From Photorhabdus khanii NC19 (GTDB lineage Bacteria; Pseudomonadota; Gammaproteobacteria; Enterobacterales; Enterobacteriaceae): a DNA stretch of 64,000 nucleotides. The notes under the pieces were generated by a model that saw only the letters and a list, made by a program, of their open reading frames with translations, had not been told where the DNA came from and did not search any database. Location of the stretch: assembly GCF_000517265.1 (NCBI RefSeq), contig NZ_AYSJ01000014.1, positions 484,740 through 548,739 on the forward strand. Reading direction: 5' to 3'. Position 1 is the stretch's first letter; every line of letters begins with the position of its first letter. Shown here one piece after another: positions 49,237 to 58,422 of this stretch. The translations under genes were made by a program, and so were the position numbers.

Positions 49237-50964
49237 ATGGAAAAAATCATGTCAAAGAAGTTAACTGTATGGCGGATACTGCTACATAGCGCCGTACCAT
49301 TTAAGGGAACGGTTGTATGTGCTTTTCTGGCTTTAGCCGTGACATTATCCTGTGATCTGAGTGGTCCTTATATTATCAGGAATTACGTTGATAAGGCGAC
49401 ATCAGGTACGACTGTTGATCAACTTATCATGCTGGCAATCATTTATATTTTTATCGCGTCGATTGGTGTGATCGGTAGTTTGGTGACCAGTTACATGAGC
49501 ACCAAGGCAGGTTGGGGTATTGCCGATACCATTAGATACAAGCTCTTTCATCATGTGATGACAGTTTTACCTGTATTGGAAATAGAACGAAGATCGCAGG
49601 GAGAGTTGCTGGAAAATATCGAAGGTAATGCTGACATTATCGGAAAAACGATTTCTAAAGCGGGTTTCAAAGCCATTGCTAATTTAGCGATGACACTGGG
49701 TACATTGATCATTATATTCAGCGTCATGCCCCAGGCAGGTATTGCTATGGCTATTGTCGTAGTACTGGTGGCGTATGTATTAATTCAATTAACTCGACTT
49801 TCTGTTCGTCGCTGGCTAATTGCGCGCAATGAAAAAGCTCGAATATTTGGTTTTATCGGTGATTCATTACATGCTATGGATGATTTACAGCCATTGTCAC
49901 AGGCACATTGGCCTGCCACTGCATTTCGTAAGATGCTGTCGGTATTGCTCAAATTTGAACGCAGTGCTTATATTGGCGGCAGAGCGTTCTGGCCCATTAC
50001 TCAGCTCTTCTTTGCTCTTTGTTTCGGTATAGGTTTTGGTTTTGGGCTTCAATTACTTGGTGAGAACAGTTTAAGCATTGGTACATTAACCATGATTTAT
50101 CTCTACGTTGATAAACTTCGCGAGCCGGTGGAGGATATGTCGTCAGAGATAGAGCTGATACAGAAATTATTTGCTGCTTTATCGTTGGCGACAAAAACAT
50201 TAAATGAAGGTACGTCAGGTAAATCATCAGATAATTTATTGCCTGATGGTCCTCTTTCTATCCATTTTGATCATGTTGATTTTAGTTATAACGGGGAAGA
50301 AGCACAGGTTTTGCACGGTGTTAATTTTTACGTTGCTCCGGGAAGCAAAATTGGCATTATCGGCAGAACAGGTGCGGGAAAAAGTACCATTCTTAATTTG
50401 ATGTGTGGATTTGCGCGACCCGACTCAGGAAGAGTGACCATTGGAAATATTGATGTCTCAACAATTAAACCGGAAGAGTTTGCAAAAAAGGTTTCCGTGC
50501 TTAGTCAGCGTTCTCATCTGTTTTCTGCAACGCTGCGAGAAAATTTAACGCTATTCAGTGATGAAATATCTGATAAGCAAATTTGGGAGGTTCTCCAGGA
50601 ATTAGATGCGCTTGAATGGGCCAGAGCATTACCTGACGGCCTTGATACGCAGGTTGGCACTAATGGTCGGATGTTGTCGGAAGGTGAAATTCAGATGATA
50701 GCGGGTGCCAGAGTGATGTTGCAGCATTGTTCTCTGGTGATTATTGATGAGGGAACATCTCAACTTGATCCCCGGACTGAAGAGAGTTGGCTGAAATTAC
50801 TTGAAAAATTAAGCCGCAATCGCACCGTAGTGATGGTCGCACACCGTCTTCACACGCTTTCCGCCGTTGATGAAATCATCATTGTTGATGATGGACGGAT
50901 TCAGCAGCGAATTCCAGAAGCTGAAATTGCAACATTAACGAGCAATCATGGACTCATTGTATGA
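49237..50964 (+). CDS. ABC exporter half-transporter 1 (consensus Walker B, degenerate signature)
   Basis: 575 residues: six membrane helices (about residues 15-300), then a nucleotide-binding domain. Walker A GRTGAGKST is near residue 380 and Walker B LVIIDEGTSQLD near 505, with the catalytic Glu present, but the signature is LSEGEIQ instead of LSGGQ. Type IV (exporter-fold) ABC half-transporter, paired with the next gene, whose ATG overlaps its stop. The ATG at 49237 has GAGGTG at long spacing; one four codons downstream is possible. Likely exports a peptide or siderophore-like metabolite, perhaps the product of the NRPS genes nearby; cargo unknown. Confidence 0.85.
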   Translation: MEKIMSKKLTVWRILLHSAVPFKGTVVCAFLALAVTLSCDLSGPYIIRNYVDKATSGTTVDQLIMLAIIYIFIASIGVIGSLVTSYMSTKAGWGIADTIRYKLFHHVMTVLPVLEIERRSQGELLENIEGNADIIGKTISKAGFKAIANLAMTLGTLIIIFSVMPQAGIAMAIVVVLVAYVLIQLTRLSVRRWLIARNEKARIFGFIGDSLHAMDDLQPLSQAHWPATAFRKMLSVLLKFERSAYIGGRAFWPITQLFFALCFGIGFGFGLQLLGENSLSIGTLTMIYLYVDKLREPVEDMSSEIELIQKLFAALSLATKTLNEGTSGKSSDNLLPDGPLSIHFDHVDFSYNGEEAQVLHGVNFYVAPGSKIGIIGRTGAGKSTILNLMCGFARPDSGRVTIGNIDVSTIKPEEFAKKVSVLSQRSHLFSATLRENLTLFSDEISDKQIWEVLQELDALEWARALPDGLDTQVGTNGRMLSEGEIQMIAGARVMLQHCSLVIIDEGTSQLDPRTEESWLKLLEKLSRNRTVVMVAHRLHTLSAVDEIIIVDDGRIQQRIPEAEIATLTSNHGLIV

Positions 50965-52613
50965 CTATATCCAGTGTATCAACTAAACCCAAAATGTTAC
51001 CGGCCTTGATTGACCTCATGAAAAGGTTTGCGCCTCTCTATTTCATCACCATGGTTGTGTGGACACTTATGCACGGTTTTCCGCTATTGGTTGGTTACTT
51101 GATCAGCCAGTTACTGGATAGAGCGATGAATGAACCGACTAACCCTGTGGTCTGGTGGTTGCTTGCCTCTGCGATTGCAACCATGGTCTTGCGATCATTG
51201 ATCCTCTTTTTGGGATTAAGCCTGGACTTTACGCTGATCTTTAAAGTCAGTGCTTACCTGAAAGAACGCGTTTTGTGGGGCGTGAGCCATTGTTCCCACA
51301 ATCAGAGACACACTTTTTCGCAGGGTGATCTTTTGAACCGCATTCGTGATGACAGTGATGAAGTTGCGGAATTTTTGAGCTGGACCTCTGATTTTCTCTA
51401 CCGTGCCTTACTTTTAATTATCGCATTAGTTGTGCTTATCAACACCGACACAATAACCACGCTTGCTCTTATGCCGATGATTGCGGGCCTTTGGATTGGG
51501 GCGATACTTAAACGCAAAGTAGGTAATTTACAAGCGAGTAAACGTCAATCCCAGGGAGATATTGCCGGCAAGATTACTGATGTTTTAACGGGTATACGCG
51601 ATTTACGTCTTGGCAATAAAATTGAGGGGCAGATTGAGAGATTGTCGCAGAAATTTATCAGTCGCAGGGCTATTCAAGCCAGACATCAGGTATTTACTGA
51701 CCTGCTTTCTGGCTTGTTCAAAAATATTGTGATACTTGGAACGTCAGCTGTTTTATTGATAGTCAGTAAACGAATCGTTGATGGCAGTTTTACCGTAGGT
51801 AACCTGGCATTATTTTTGACCTACATAGGCTGGATAAGTGAACAGATATTTTTCTTCGGCCGGGCTGTTGCCTATTACAAAAATGCGGATGTGTGTTATG
51901 GGCGAATCAAACAGCTTTTGCTAGATAAAAAAGAGACCAAAGAAGATGAGCAAGATGAAAAAGGTGAGGCGTTGCATAAGCTGAGTGTTAATCATCTTGT
52001 CTGTTCAAATACTCAGCTCCCGGTTTCGTTTGAGGCAACTGCTAATCAGATGATTGGCATTGTTGGTGATATTGGATCGGGTAAAACGACCTTTGTGCGC
52101 TACTTGATTGGCCTGGAAAAATCCAGCTCCGGCAGTGTGCTGTGGAATAACAGAGAAGTGTTGGGGAATAAAAACTGGTGGCGGAATCCACGTATCGGCT
52201 ATGCCAGAAAGAAAGCGGGTTTTTTTGGTGGAACGGTAAGACAAAACTTAGTATTGGGTGATACGGATATTAACGATGATGTCATGGTGCGGGCTTTGGA
52301 GGCGGTAGGGTTGACTCCTGGATCATATGAATTGCCGGAAGGGCTTAATACTGTCATTAATTCTGGCAATGCCGGGCAATTGTCTGGTGGTCAGCGTCAG
52401 CGTTTGGCACTGGCCCGGATGCTATGCCGTCCTGCTGACGTTTATATCGTTGATAACTGTGATTCGTCATTAGATGCAGATACGGCCCGTCGTTTGTGGT
52501 CTACCTTACCTGAGCGCTGGCCCGGTTTGTGGATTGTTGTTTCACATAATGCCGATCTCCTCGCTAAAGCTGACCATATTGTGACTGTTCAACGGCAGAG
52601 GGAATTAGCATAA
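50961..52613 (+). CDS. ABC exporter half-transporter 2 (consensus signature, degenerate Walker B)
   Basis: 550 residues: six-helix membrane domain, then an NBD with Walker A GDIGSGKTT near residue 370, canonical signature LSGGQRQRLALARML near 473, and Walker B VYIVDNCDSSLD with Asn where the catalytic Glu should be. This complements partner 1. In the heterodimer, Walker A/B of partner 1 with this LSGGQ forms one competent site, and the other site is degenerate, as in TAP and TM287/288. The start overlaps the partner stop by 4 nt, so they are coupled. Confidence 0.85.
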   Translation: MTISSVSTKPKMLPALIDLMKRFAPLYFITMVVWTLMHGFPLLVGYLISQLLDRAMNEPTNPVVWWLLASAIATMVLRSLILFLGLSLDFTLIFKVSAYLKERVLWGVSHCSHNQRHTFSQGDLLNRIRDDSDEVAEFLSWTSDFLYRALLLIIALVVLINTDTITTLALMPMIAGLWIGAILKRKVGNLQASKRQSQGDIAGKITDVLTGIRDLRLGNKIEGQIERLSQKFISRRAIQARHQVFTDLLSGLFKNIVILGTSAVLLIVSKRIVDGSFTVGNLALFLTYIGWISEQIFFFGRAVAYYKNADVCYGRIKQLLLDKKETKEDEQDEKGEALHKLSVNHLVCSNTQLPVSFEATANQMIGIVGDIGSGKTTFVRYLIGLEKSSSGSVLWNNREVLGNKNWWRNPRIGYARKKAGFFGGTVRQNLVLGDTDINDDVMVRALEAVGLTPGSYELPEGLNTVINSGNAGQLSGGQRQRLALARMLCRPADVYIVDNCDSSLDADTARRLWSTLPERWPGLWIVVSHNADLLAKADHIVTVQRQRELA

Positions 52614-52618
52614 TCCAC

Positions 52619-52658
52619 TTGACATCCACTCCTATTTAAGTTGATGAGTGGGTGTCAA
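52619..52658. terminator. Inverted repeat after ABC pair
   Basis: Arms TTGACATCCACTC (52619-52631) and GAGTGGGTGTCAA (52646-52658), pairing nearly perfectly with one G-T, 3 bp after the stop. No T run follows, so termination efficiency is uncertain. Confidence 0.5.
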
Positions 52659-52703
52659 TAATGAAATGGTATATATTTTTTCCATATCTGGTGAGAGGGG
52701 ATT

Positions 52704-52787
52704 ATGAGTAAGTAAGCTATTTCTACTACAAAACTTGAATCAGATCTGAGAGATCACTTCGTGGCGGCTACTGCGGTGAATATGTGA
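52704..52787 (+). pseudogene. Possible remnant of a ribbon-helix-helix antitoxin
   Basis: A good GAGAGGGG precedes ATG AGT AAG, then TAA, and the same frame continues AISTTKLESDLRDHFVAATA to a second stop. This resembles the N-terminus of RelB/DinJ-like antitoxins, with the first stop one base from Gln (CAA). Short and unproven, but it lies just before a toxin-antitoxin-like pair. Confidence 0.35.
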
Positions 52788-52854
52788 GCATTTGCAATAT
52801 GGTTGAGTTGGAAGTTTACTCTGCTATATTGTAAATATGAAAAGAGAGGTTGTT

Positions 52855-53055
52855 ATGGTAAAAATCGCTGATTATCCACAAATGAAAAATTGTGCCTGGT
52901 ATCTGGCTGAGGATACTGAGCTAACTGATCGTGATGCGCTTGCATTTTACGAACGCAATTGGAAATATGTCGAAGAAGATAAGCTTGAACCTCAAGAGCG
53001 TCAGCTGATTGAACGACTCATCCATGAACAGGGGCATGGTTTTTTGAATGTCTAA
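52855..53055 (+). CDS. Small acidic protein, probable antitoxin partner of nucleotidyltransferase
   Basis: 66 residues from ATG 52855 (MVKIADYPQMKNCAWYLAED), chosen because AGAGAGG lies 5 nt upstream; an ATG 18 bp earlier lacks a binding site. Acidic, probably helical (REDALAFYERNW-like stretch, then ERQLIERLIHEQGHGF). It overlaps the following nucleotidyltransferase gene by 8 nt. I do not recognise a named family; role as antitoxin is inferred from size and coupling. Confidence 0.6.
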   Translation: MVKIADYPQMKNCAWYLAEDTELTDRDALAFYERNWKYVEEDKLEPQERQLIERLIHEQGHGFLNV

Positions 53056-53767
53056 TTTTCGTCTTGAGCATCATAACCGTATTGCGAAAGTATTAAGTTC
53101 TTTATCACATGGATTTCTTAATGACGCAGATTGCTATTTTGCAGGCGGTACTGCAATAGTTATGATGCTTTCTGAATATAGGGAATCGGTCGATATTGAT
53201 TTTTTGTGTTCTTCACGTGAAGGTTACAGTAAGCTTCGTTCAGCCCTTTATGGGACAGACTTTTCCCCACTTTTTACATCACCTGTGCCCACCATTGGAG
53301 AGATTAAAAAAGATCAATATGGTGTTAGAGGACGCATCAATGTTGATGGTGTTCCTATTAGACTTGAATTTGTTAGTGAATCCCGCCTGGATCTTTCGTT
53401 TGGCACCCGTATTCTCGGTGTGCCAACGCTGGGTAAAGTAGACTTATTGGCAGCTAAACTCTTGGCTAACGCTGATCGTGGTCTTGATAAAGCTTCGCAG
53501 AGTAAAGATCTCATCGATCTGAGCATGATGCAGTCCGAATGGGGATGCATCCCCGTTGAAGCTTGGAATAAAGCGCGCTCTGCATATGGTATTACAGTGG
53601 ATAAAGCTTACGATTCTGCCATTCACATGCTGAATAATAATCAAGCTTATTTTGATAAATGCATGAAGGATTTGGTTATTTCTGCTGAAAATCAGGAGAA
53701 GATAGTTAATACCTTGAAGTTGGAATTTGTTCCTCCTGAGCTAGATAGTTATTATCACGATTATTAA
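53048..53767 (+). CDS. Nucleotidyltransferase, AbiEii/AbiGii toxin family
   Basis: 239 residues. The DNA polymerase beta-like motif is present: CYFAGGTAIVMMLSEYRESV with GG at 33-34, followed by DID at 49-51 (metal ligands), and VPTLGKVDLLAAKLLANADR typical of AbiEii-type proteins (COG2253). Members such as MenT block translation by modifying tRNA or act in phage abortive infection. With the small upstream gene this is a type IV-like toxin-antitoxin candidate. Start overlaps its partner, so it is coupled. Confidence 0.75.
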   Translation: MSNFRLEHHNRIAKVLSSLSHGFLNDADCYFAGGTAIVMMLSEYRESVDIDFLCSSREGYSKLRSALYGTDFSPLFTSPVPTIGEIKKDQYGVRGRINVDGVPIRLEFVSESRLDLSFGTRILGVPTLGKVDLLAAKLLANADRGLDKASQSKDLIDLSMMQSEWGCIPVEAWNKARSAYGITVDKAYDSAIHMLNNNQAYFDKCMKDLVISAENQEKIVNTLKLEFVPPELDSYYHDY

Positions 53768-53873
53768 TCTAAGATAGCATTAATATGAAGCGGAGCTAAA
53801 TGAATTCTAAGTAAATATGGTCAGGTAAAAATTGGTATAGAAAAGCAAACTGCGCTGTTATTTGAGAAAAGAC

Positions 53874-55097
53874 ATGCTTGTTAAGAACTTAATTGCCACA
53901 TTGGATGGGGAAATACAGGTATTAATAACTGCGTTGTTTGACGAGCAGTGGGAAAGGGCCAGGAAATTGATGAGTGAGCCATTGCGTATGACGGCTGATG
54001 ACCTGACCTTAACTGCGTTGGCAGACAGTTTGTGTCACTCAGATATTGATATTATCTCCCGGCAGGAAGATGCTTGTCATCTGCGACTAAATACCTTGAA
54101 TGGAAAGTTCAACCTTTATATTGGGCTGAAAGATCAGCTAATTAGCTCGCTTATGCTGGCTCCGTGCCCGCTACCTGATGCGTATGAAAAGTCAGGTATC
54201 TTCACCGAAAAAACGCTAAGGGCGTTTGGTCTTGAAGATGTTCCAGACGGTCTGGTGTGCCTGCCATCCTCCCAAAATACTACAGCACTTGTACTATTGG
54301 TTGCGGGTTCTGGTCCGCATTCGATGGATTATGATGTTGGGCCTAATCCACTGTTTCGTATGTTGGCACATGAGTTAAGTCAACATGGTATCGCCAGTGT
54401 GCGTTTTGACAAACGCTACTATCGCGCCTGTCAGGAGAATACCGACTCTGAGGCTATCGATCTCAACACAGAGGTTATTGATGATGCCTGCAATATTTTA
54501 GCTGGTCTGATAGAACATGCTGAATTCTATCATGTGCCCGTATTCCTTGTCGGGCATAGTTTCGGCGGATATGTCAGCCCGCTCATTGCAAAGAATTTGC
54601 GGCAAAGATCAGGCAGAAATATTATGGGCATTGCGATGCTGGCTACGCCTTTTCGTAGTTTACTTCAGGTGATTTTATCCCAGTTACAAAATGTCAATTT
54701 GTCCCCGGAATGTACCATCAGCCCAGATACCAGCGGGAAAAATACCACATCCCTCGCAGATTTCCTTGCAGTGCCAGATCGCTATCTCAAGCAGCTTAAG
54801 GATTACCACGCATTTACCTGCTTAACCCGCTTGCCCGCAATGCCTCTATTCTTCGCTCAAGGCGATCAGGATTTTCAGGTTCCGCATGATATTGACTTCA
54901 CAATGTGGAAAACCGCATTGAAAGGTAATAAACAGGTGGAGTTCAAGCTCTATACGGGATTAAATCATATTTTATTGCCCACGACAGGATGTGCTGGTGG
55001 CGAGGATTATCTGCAACCAGGGCAGATCTCGGCGCAGGTGATTGCAGATCTTGCTGCATGGATCAACCACCATTCATCACTAAACGACAGACTGTGA
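53874..55097 (+). CDS. Alpha/beta hydrolase (DUF3887-like N-terminus)
   Basis: 407 residues from ATG 53874; a TTG four codons upstream is the alternative, and no strong ribosome binding site separates them. The nucleophile elbow is VGHSFGGYVS, the oxyanion region VLLVAGSGPHSMDYDVG, the acid FAQGDQDFQVP and the histidine GLNHILLPT, so the catalytic triad is complete. The helical N-terminal 100 residues resemble the small extension seen in some secreted or esterase-type hydrolases. It could release or tailor the product of the converging NRPS operon, which lacks a thioesterase domain, but is on the opposite strand. Confidence 0.8.
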   Translation: MLVKNLIATLDGEIQVLITALFDEQWERARKLMSEPLRMTADDLTLTALADSLCHSDIDIISRQEDACHLRLNTLNGKFNLYIGLKDQLISSLMLAPCPLPDAYEKSGIFTEKTLRAFGLEDVPDGLVCLPSSQNTTALVLLVAGSGPHSMDYDVGPNPLFRMLAHELSQHGIASVRFDKRYYRACQENTDSEAIDLNTEVIDDACNILAGLIEHAEFYHVPVFLVGHSFGGYVSPLIAKNLRQRSGRNIMGIAMLATPFRSLLQVILSQLQNVNLSPECTISPDTSGKNTTSLADFLAVPDRYLKQLKDYHAFTCLTRLPAMPLFFAQGDQDFQVPHDIDFTMWKTALKGNKQVEFKLYTGLNHILLPTTGCAGGEDYLQPGQISAQVIADLAAWINHHSSLNDRL

Positions 55098-55099
55098 CG

Positions 55100-55327
55100 T
55101 TAATCTTTTGCCATCAGATTGACCCAGTCATTGATTGTCGGCCACCGGACTAAATCCACAAATTTGACTGGATACCCTGCATACTTTAGCCGATCAACCA
55201 GCATCAGCATTTTTATCGAGTCGAAACCGATATCAAAAAGATTTTCATCTGCTGGTATTTCCTCCGCTTCTGGGTGAAGATCCATGATTTCCTGGTGTAG
55301 AATTTCATACAAAAGCTGATTTTTCAT
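55100..55327 (-). CDS. Stand-alone aryl-carrier-like protein
   Basis: 75 residues. The phosphopantetheine site is LFDIGFDSIKML with Ser37. The C-terminal half (FVDLVRWPTINDWVNLM) strongly resembles the aryl carrier domain of EntB and VibB (FVMLAKNPTIDAWWKLL type) rather than fatty acid carriers. It likely carries an aryl or acyl starter or a tailoring intermediate for the NRPS in the same operon. Last gene of the operon, 32 bp after the permease gene. Confidence 0.85.
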   Translation of the reverse strand: MKNQLLYEILHQEIMDLHPEAEEIPADENLFDIGFDSIKMLMLVDRLKYAGYPVKFVDLVRWPTINDWVNLMAKD

Positions 55328-55359
55328 TGTGTCTCCAAAGTTGCATTAAACAAAACAAG

Positions 55360-56592
55360 CTACAATTCCCTGATCCCTTCGATCGGTGCGGATGCGGCTG
55401 CGCGATGTGATGGATAGACACCAAACACTACCGTGATGAAGCATGTCGAGAGGGAAGCCAATAAAAAGGAATAAAAAGAGAAACCAACAGCAATATCAAA
55501 TAACGATAATATTCTGAAACCGATAAATGAGAATAATAATCCCAATAACGCACCCAATAATGAAATCAAAAATGCTTCGGTAAGAAACTGATAAAAAATA
55601 TCGGAATAACTTGCGCCTACGGCAAGCCGTATGCCAATCTCCCGTCTACGTTCTCTGACACTGATCAGAATGGTATTCATGACACTGACACCGGCAACAA
55701 AGAGTGTTACTGATGAGATTGCTAACAGGAAAAGATTAATTTGCGATTGCGTTTCATTCAGTGTTTTTAACAACTCCGTGGTACTACGTATTTCATAACT
55801 TTGTTGACGTTTAAATTGTGACAACCGTTCCTCAACGGCGTGTTTAACCGGTTCCACATGGGTGGCATCTTTGGCTTTCAACACCATGCCACTGGGTGGT
55901 GTATTGCCGAACAGCCGCACCAGATAACTATTTCTTGGTAAAAACGCAGTATCATCGACCCCGGCATCCATGCCTTCGCCTTTCTGTGCCAAGATACCAA
56001 TAACCCGCATAGAGATGTCGTTGATCTTGATACTCTGCTCAGATGCCGATTCTTTTTGCGGAATTTGCAGAAATAGTCGCTCGGCCAAGGAAGCACCCAA
56101 AACAACCACATTTGCCAGGGCAGCATCTTCTTGCGGTGTATAAAAACGCCCCTGTCCGATGACCAAATTACGGATAACCGCGATATCCGCATTGGCACCG
56201 ATTAATTGAGCATCGGCAGTGCCTTGTAGAGAAACTATCGTTGCTGTAGCAGTGGAAAAAAGGGTGCTGTGGCTGATATGTGGATTGCCTGAAAGTGACG
56301 TTATATCTGCTTGTGTCAGATAATCGTGATGGGAATCGAAAGCGCCGTTTTCCTGTCCTTTGTATTTTACGGAAATAATGTTACTCCCCATTGAGGAGAC
56401 CATTTTGACAACATGATCCTGAGTTGCCGATCCGATTGCTTGCATGATCACAATCGAGGTTACCCCGACAGCAATACATAACAACGTCAGGAAGACCCGT
56501 GTTTTATGTGCGGCAAGGGAACGTGCTGCCATCTTGAGATTAAACAGGATAACAGTAGAATAAACGTTAAACTTTAAGGATATTTTACTCAT
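55360..56592 (-). CDS. MacB-type ABC transporter permease (FtsX domain)
   Basis: 410 residues: one N-terminal membrane helix, a large periplasmic domain (about residues 55-270), then three C-terminal helices containing VMNTILISVRERRREIGIRL, the hallmark of FtsX/MacB permeases. The ATPase domain is a separate gene upstream (4-nt overlap), unlike E. coli MacB, where they are fused. With the adaptor gene it forms a tripartite exporter, probably for the NRPS product, needing a TolC-like partner elsewhere. Confidence 0.9.
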   Translation of the reverse strand: MSKISLKFNVYSTVILFNLKMAARSLAAHKTRVFLTLLCIAVGVTSIVIMQAIGSATQDHVVKMVSSMGSNIISVKYKGQENGAFDSHHDYLTQADITSLSGNPHISHSTLFSTATATIVSLQGTADAQLIGANADIAVIRNLVIGQGRFYTPQEDAALANVVVLGASLAERLFLQIPQKESASEQSIKINDISMRVIGILAQKGEGMDAGVDDTAFLPRNSYLVRLFGNTPPSGMVLKAKDATHVEPVKHAVEERLSQFKRQQSYEIRSTTELLKTLNETQSQINLFLLAISSVTLFVAGVSVMNTILISVRERRREIGIRLAVGASYSDIFYQFLTEAFLISLLGALLGLLFSFIGFRILSLFDIAVGFSFYSFLLASLSTCFITVVFGVYPSHRAAASAPIEGIREL

Positions 56593-57260
56593 GCCGATTG
56601 AGTCACCAAAGAACCATTATCCAGATATAGCCTGCGTTTTGCATATCCGGCGACAACGTGATCATGCGTCACCAGGATGATGCCACATCCACTATGATGT
56701 AATTCAGTAAAAAGCTGCATGAGATTGGTTGCATTGGTGGTATCCAATGCACCGGTAGGTTCATCGGCAATAATAAATTTCGGATTATTAATTAATGCGC
56801 GGGCCACAGCAACGCGTTGCTGTTCTCCCCCTGAGAGATGGCGCGGGTATTTAGCTAATAACGGATTAAGATGGAGGCGATCTATTAAGTAATTGAAGCG
56901 TTTTCTGTCATATTCGAAGTTTCTTTTTAAATAGTACATGGGCATCAGGATATTTTCATCAATGCGGTAGTTATCGAGCAGGTTATAGTTTTGAAAGATA
57001 AAACCAAAATATTTCCGCCGTAAAAGTGCTAATGAGTGAATCTTTTGCTGAGTCACCTTGAGGTCGTTAATAAGATATTCTCCTGCACTGGCGATATCTA
57101 AAAGCCCTATGAGATTCAATAAGGTACTTTTCCCTGAGCCGGAGCGCCCAAGAATGGCAACATAGTCATTCTGGCCGATTGTTAAACAAATATTTTTCAG
57201 GACAAGATGTTTTTTACTCTCATTACCGTAGGTCTTGCAGATATTATTTAGCGTTATCAT
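56589..57260 (-). CDS. MacB/LolD-type ABC ATPase
   Basis: 223 residues from ATG 57260 ([20 protein letters not shown]), which has a GGGGG element upstream; a longer frame would run inside the adaptor gene. Walker [10 protein letters not shown] at 38-46, signature [15 protein letters not shown], Walker [13 protein letters not shown] with catalytic Glu. ATPase partner of the FtsX-type permease downstream and the adaptor upstream; starts inside the last codons of the adaptor gene. Confidence 0.92.
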   Translation of the reverse strand: MITLNNICKTYGNESKKHLVLKNICLTIGQNDYVAILGRSGSGKSTLLNLIGLLDIASAGEYLINDLKVTQQKIHSLALLRRKYFGFIFQNYNLLDNYRIDENILMPMYYLKRNFEYDRKRFNYLIDRLHLNPLLAKYPRHLSGGEQQRVAVARALINNPKFIIADEPTGALDTTNATNLMQLFTELHHSGCGIILVTHDHVVAGYAKRRLYLDNGSLVTQSA

Positions 57261-58407
57261 TTTTACCCCCGGCATTGTCCTGCTTGGCAAGTACAACGAT
57301 TTGCTCGTTGTTCTGCAATCCGCTGGTAACGACTGAGCGTACACCGTCGTTATGCCCGACAAGTAATTTTCTTACGACGATATTTCCATCTTTCATCTCA
57401 CGTAAAAAGTAAGCGGTTAGATTATCATCCAAAGGTTGATGTCGCTTATTATTCAGCACGTCACTGGGGATGGTCACTACTCCGCTGCTTTCGTGCGTCA
57501 CAATAGTAACATCAGCACTCATGCTGGGTTTTAGCAGGAAATTGTCATTAGGCACATCAAACAGAACGGTATAATAAACTGCATTATTCATTAAGTCTGG
57601 CTTATACATAATCTTCTTAACATTACCGTGCCATATATGCTTATTTGCCCCATAGATCCTGAAGGAAGCCTTTTGTCCCAGCGCGATTTGGTTAATATCT
57701 GCCTCGGAAACTTTTGCATAAACAGTCATATTCTTGAGATCGGCAATCTGCATGAGAACCGGTGTTTGTTGATTAACATTCAGGGTTTGCCCTGGATCAA
57801 CATGGATTGCGGTCACTACGCCGGCAATAGGTGAATAGATTTGGGCATAACTGAGGCTGACTTCTTCATTATGCAAAATATGTTCATTTTGCCTGATATC
57901 CGCTTTGAGGCTTTCAATTCTTGCCTGACTTTTCTTTACGCCAAAAGTGGCTTCATCCAGCAATTGCTGGCTGGTTGCAGAGCGCAGGTTAAGTTGTCTC
58001 TGGCGTTTTTCTGTGATGGACAGAAGTTCATAGGTATATTGTTCTTCCTTCAACATGGCACATAATTTTTCCAGCCGTGCACGGCTTGCTTCAACTTTAG
58101 TGCGATAAAAAGTGTCATCAATACTGGCAACCAGCTTACCTGCTTCGACTACATCTCCGACCTCAACATGCAATTGGATTAACTGGCCTGAGATTTGGCT
58201 ACCCACATTAACCTGGCTGGTCGGTTGTATAACACCGGCAGCGCCTACCATCGTGATAACATTACCCAGTGTTCCGGTGATGATTTGTTCTGTCATCACC
58301 ACAGGCGTTTCTTGCCGATTGAATTTGTTATAAATCACGGCAAGAAAAACGATCATGACAGTAATGATAACTACCCATTTCTTTTTTTTAACCAGCACAG
58401 TCAGCAT
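57244..58407 (-). CDS. MacA-like periplasmic adaptor (membrane fusion protein)
   Basis: 387 residues. An N-terminal anchor helix (KWVVIITVMIVFLAVIY) is followed by the lipoyl halves (VNVGSQISGQLIQLHVEVGD, then AQIYSPIAGVVTAIHVDPGQ) around a long coiled coil (about residues 115-185). Matches MacA-type adaptors that pair with MacB. It would bridge the inner-membrane exporter to the outer-membrane channel. 15 bp after the NRPS gene. Confidence 0.9.
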   Translation of the reverse strand: MLTVLVKKKKWVVIITVMIVFLAVIYNKFNRQETPVVMTEQIITGTLGNVITMVGAAGVIQPTSQVNVGSQISGQLIQLHVEVGDVVEAGKLVASIDDTFYRTKVEASRARLEKLCAMLKEEQYTYELLSITEKRQRQLNLRSATSQQLLDEATFGVKKSQARIESLKADIRQNEHILHNEEVSLSYAQIYSPIAGVVTAIHVDPGQTLNVNQQTPVLMQIADLKNMTVYAKVSEADINQIALGQKASFRIYGANKHIWHGNVKKIMYKPDLMNNAVYYTVLFDVPNDNFLLKPSMSADVTIVTHESSGVVTIPSDVLNNKRHQPLDDNLTAYFLREMKDGNIVVRKLLVGHNDGVRSVVTSGLQNNEQIVVLAKQDNAGGKNDNAK

Positions 58408-58422
58408 CCATCTTAGTCGTTG

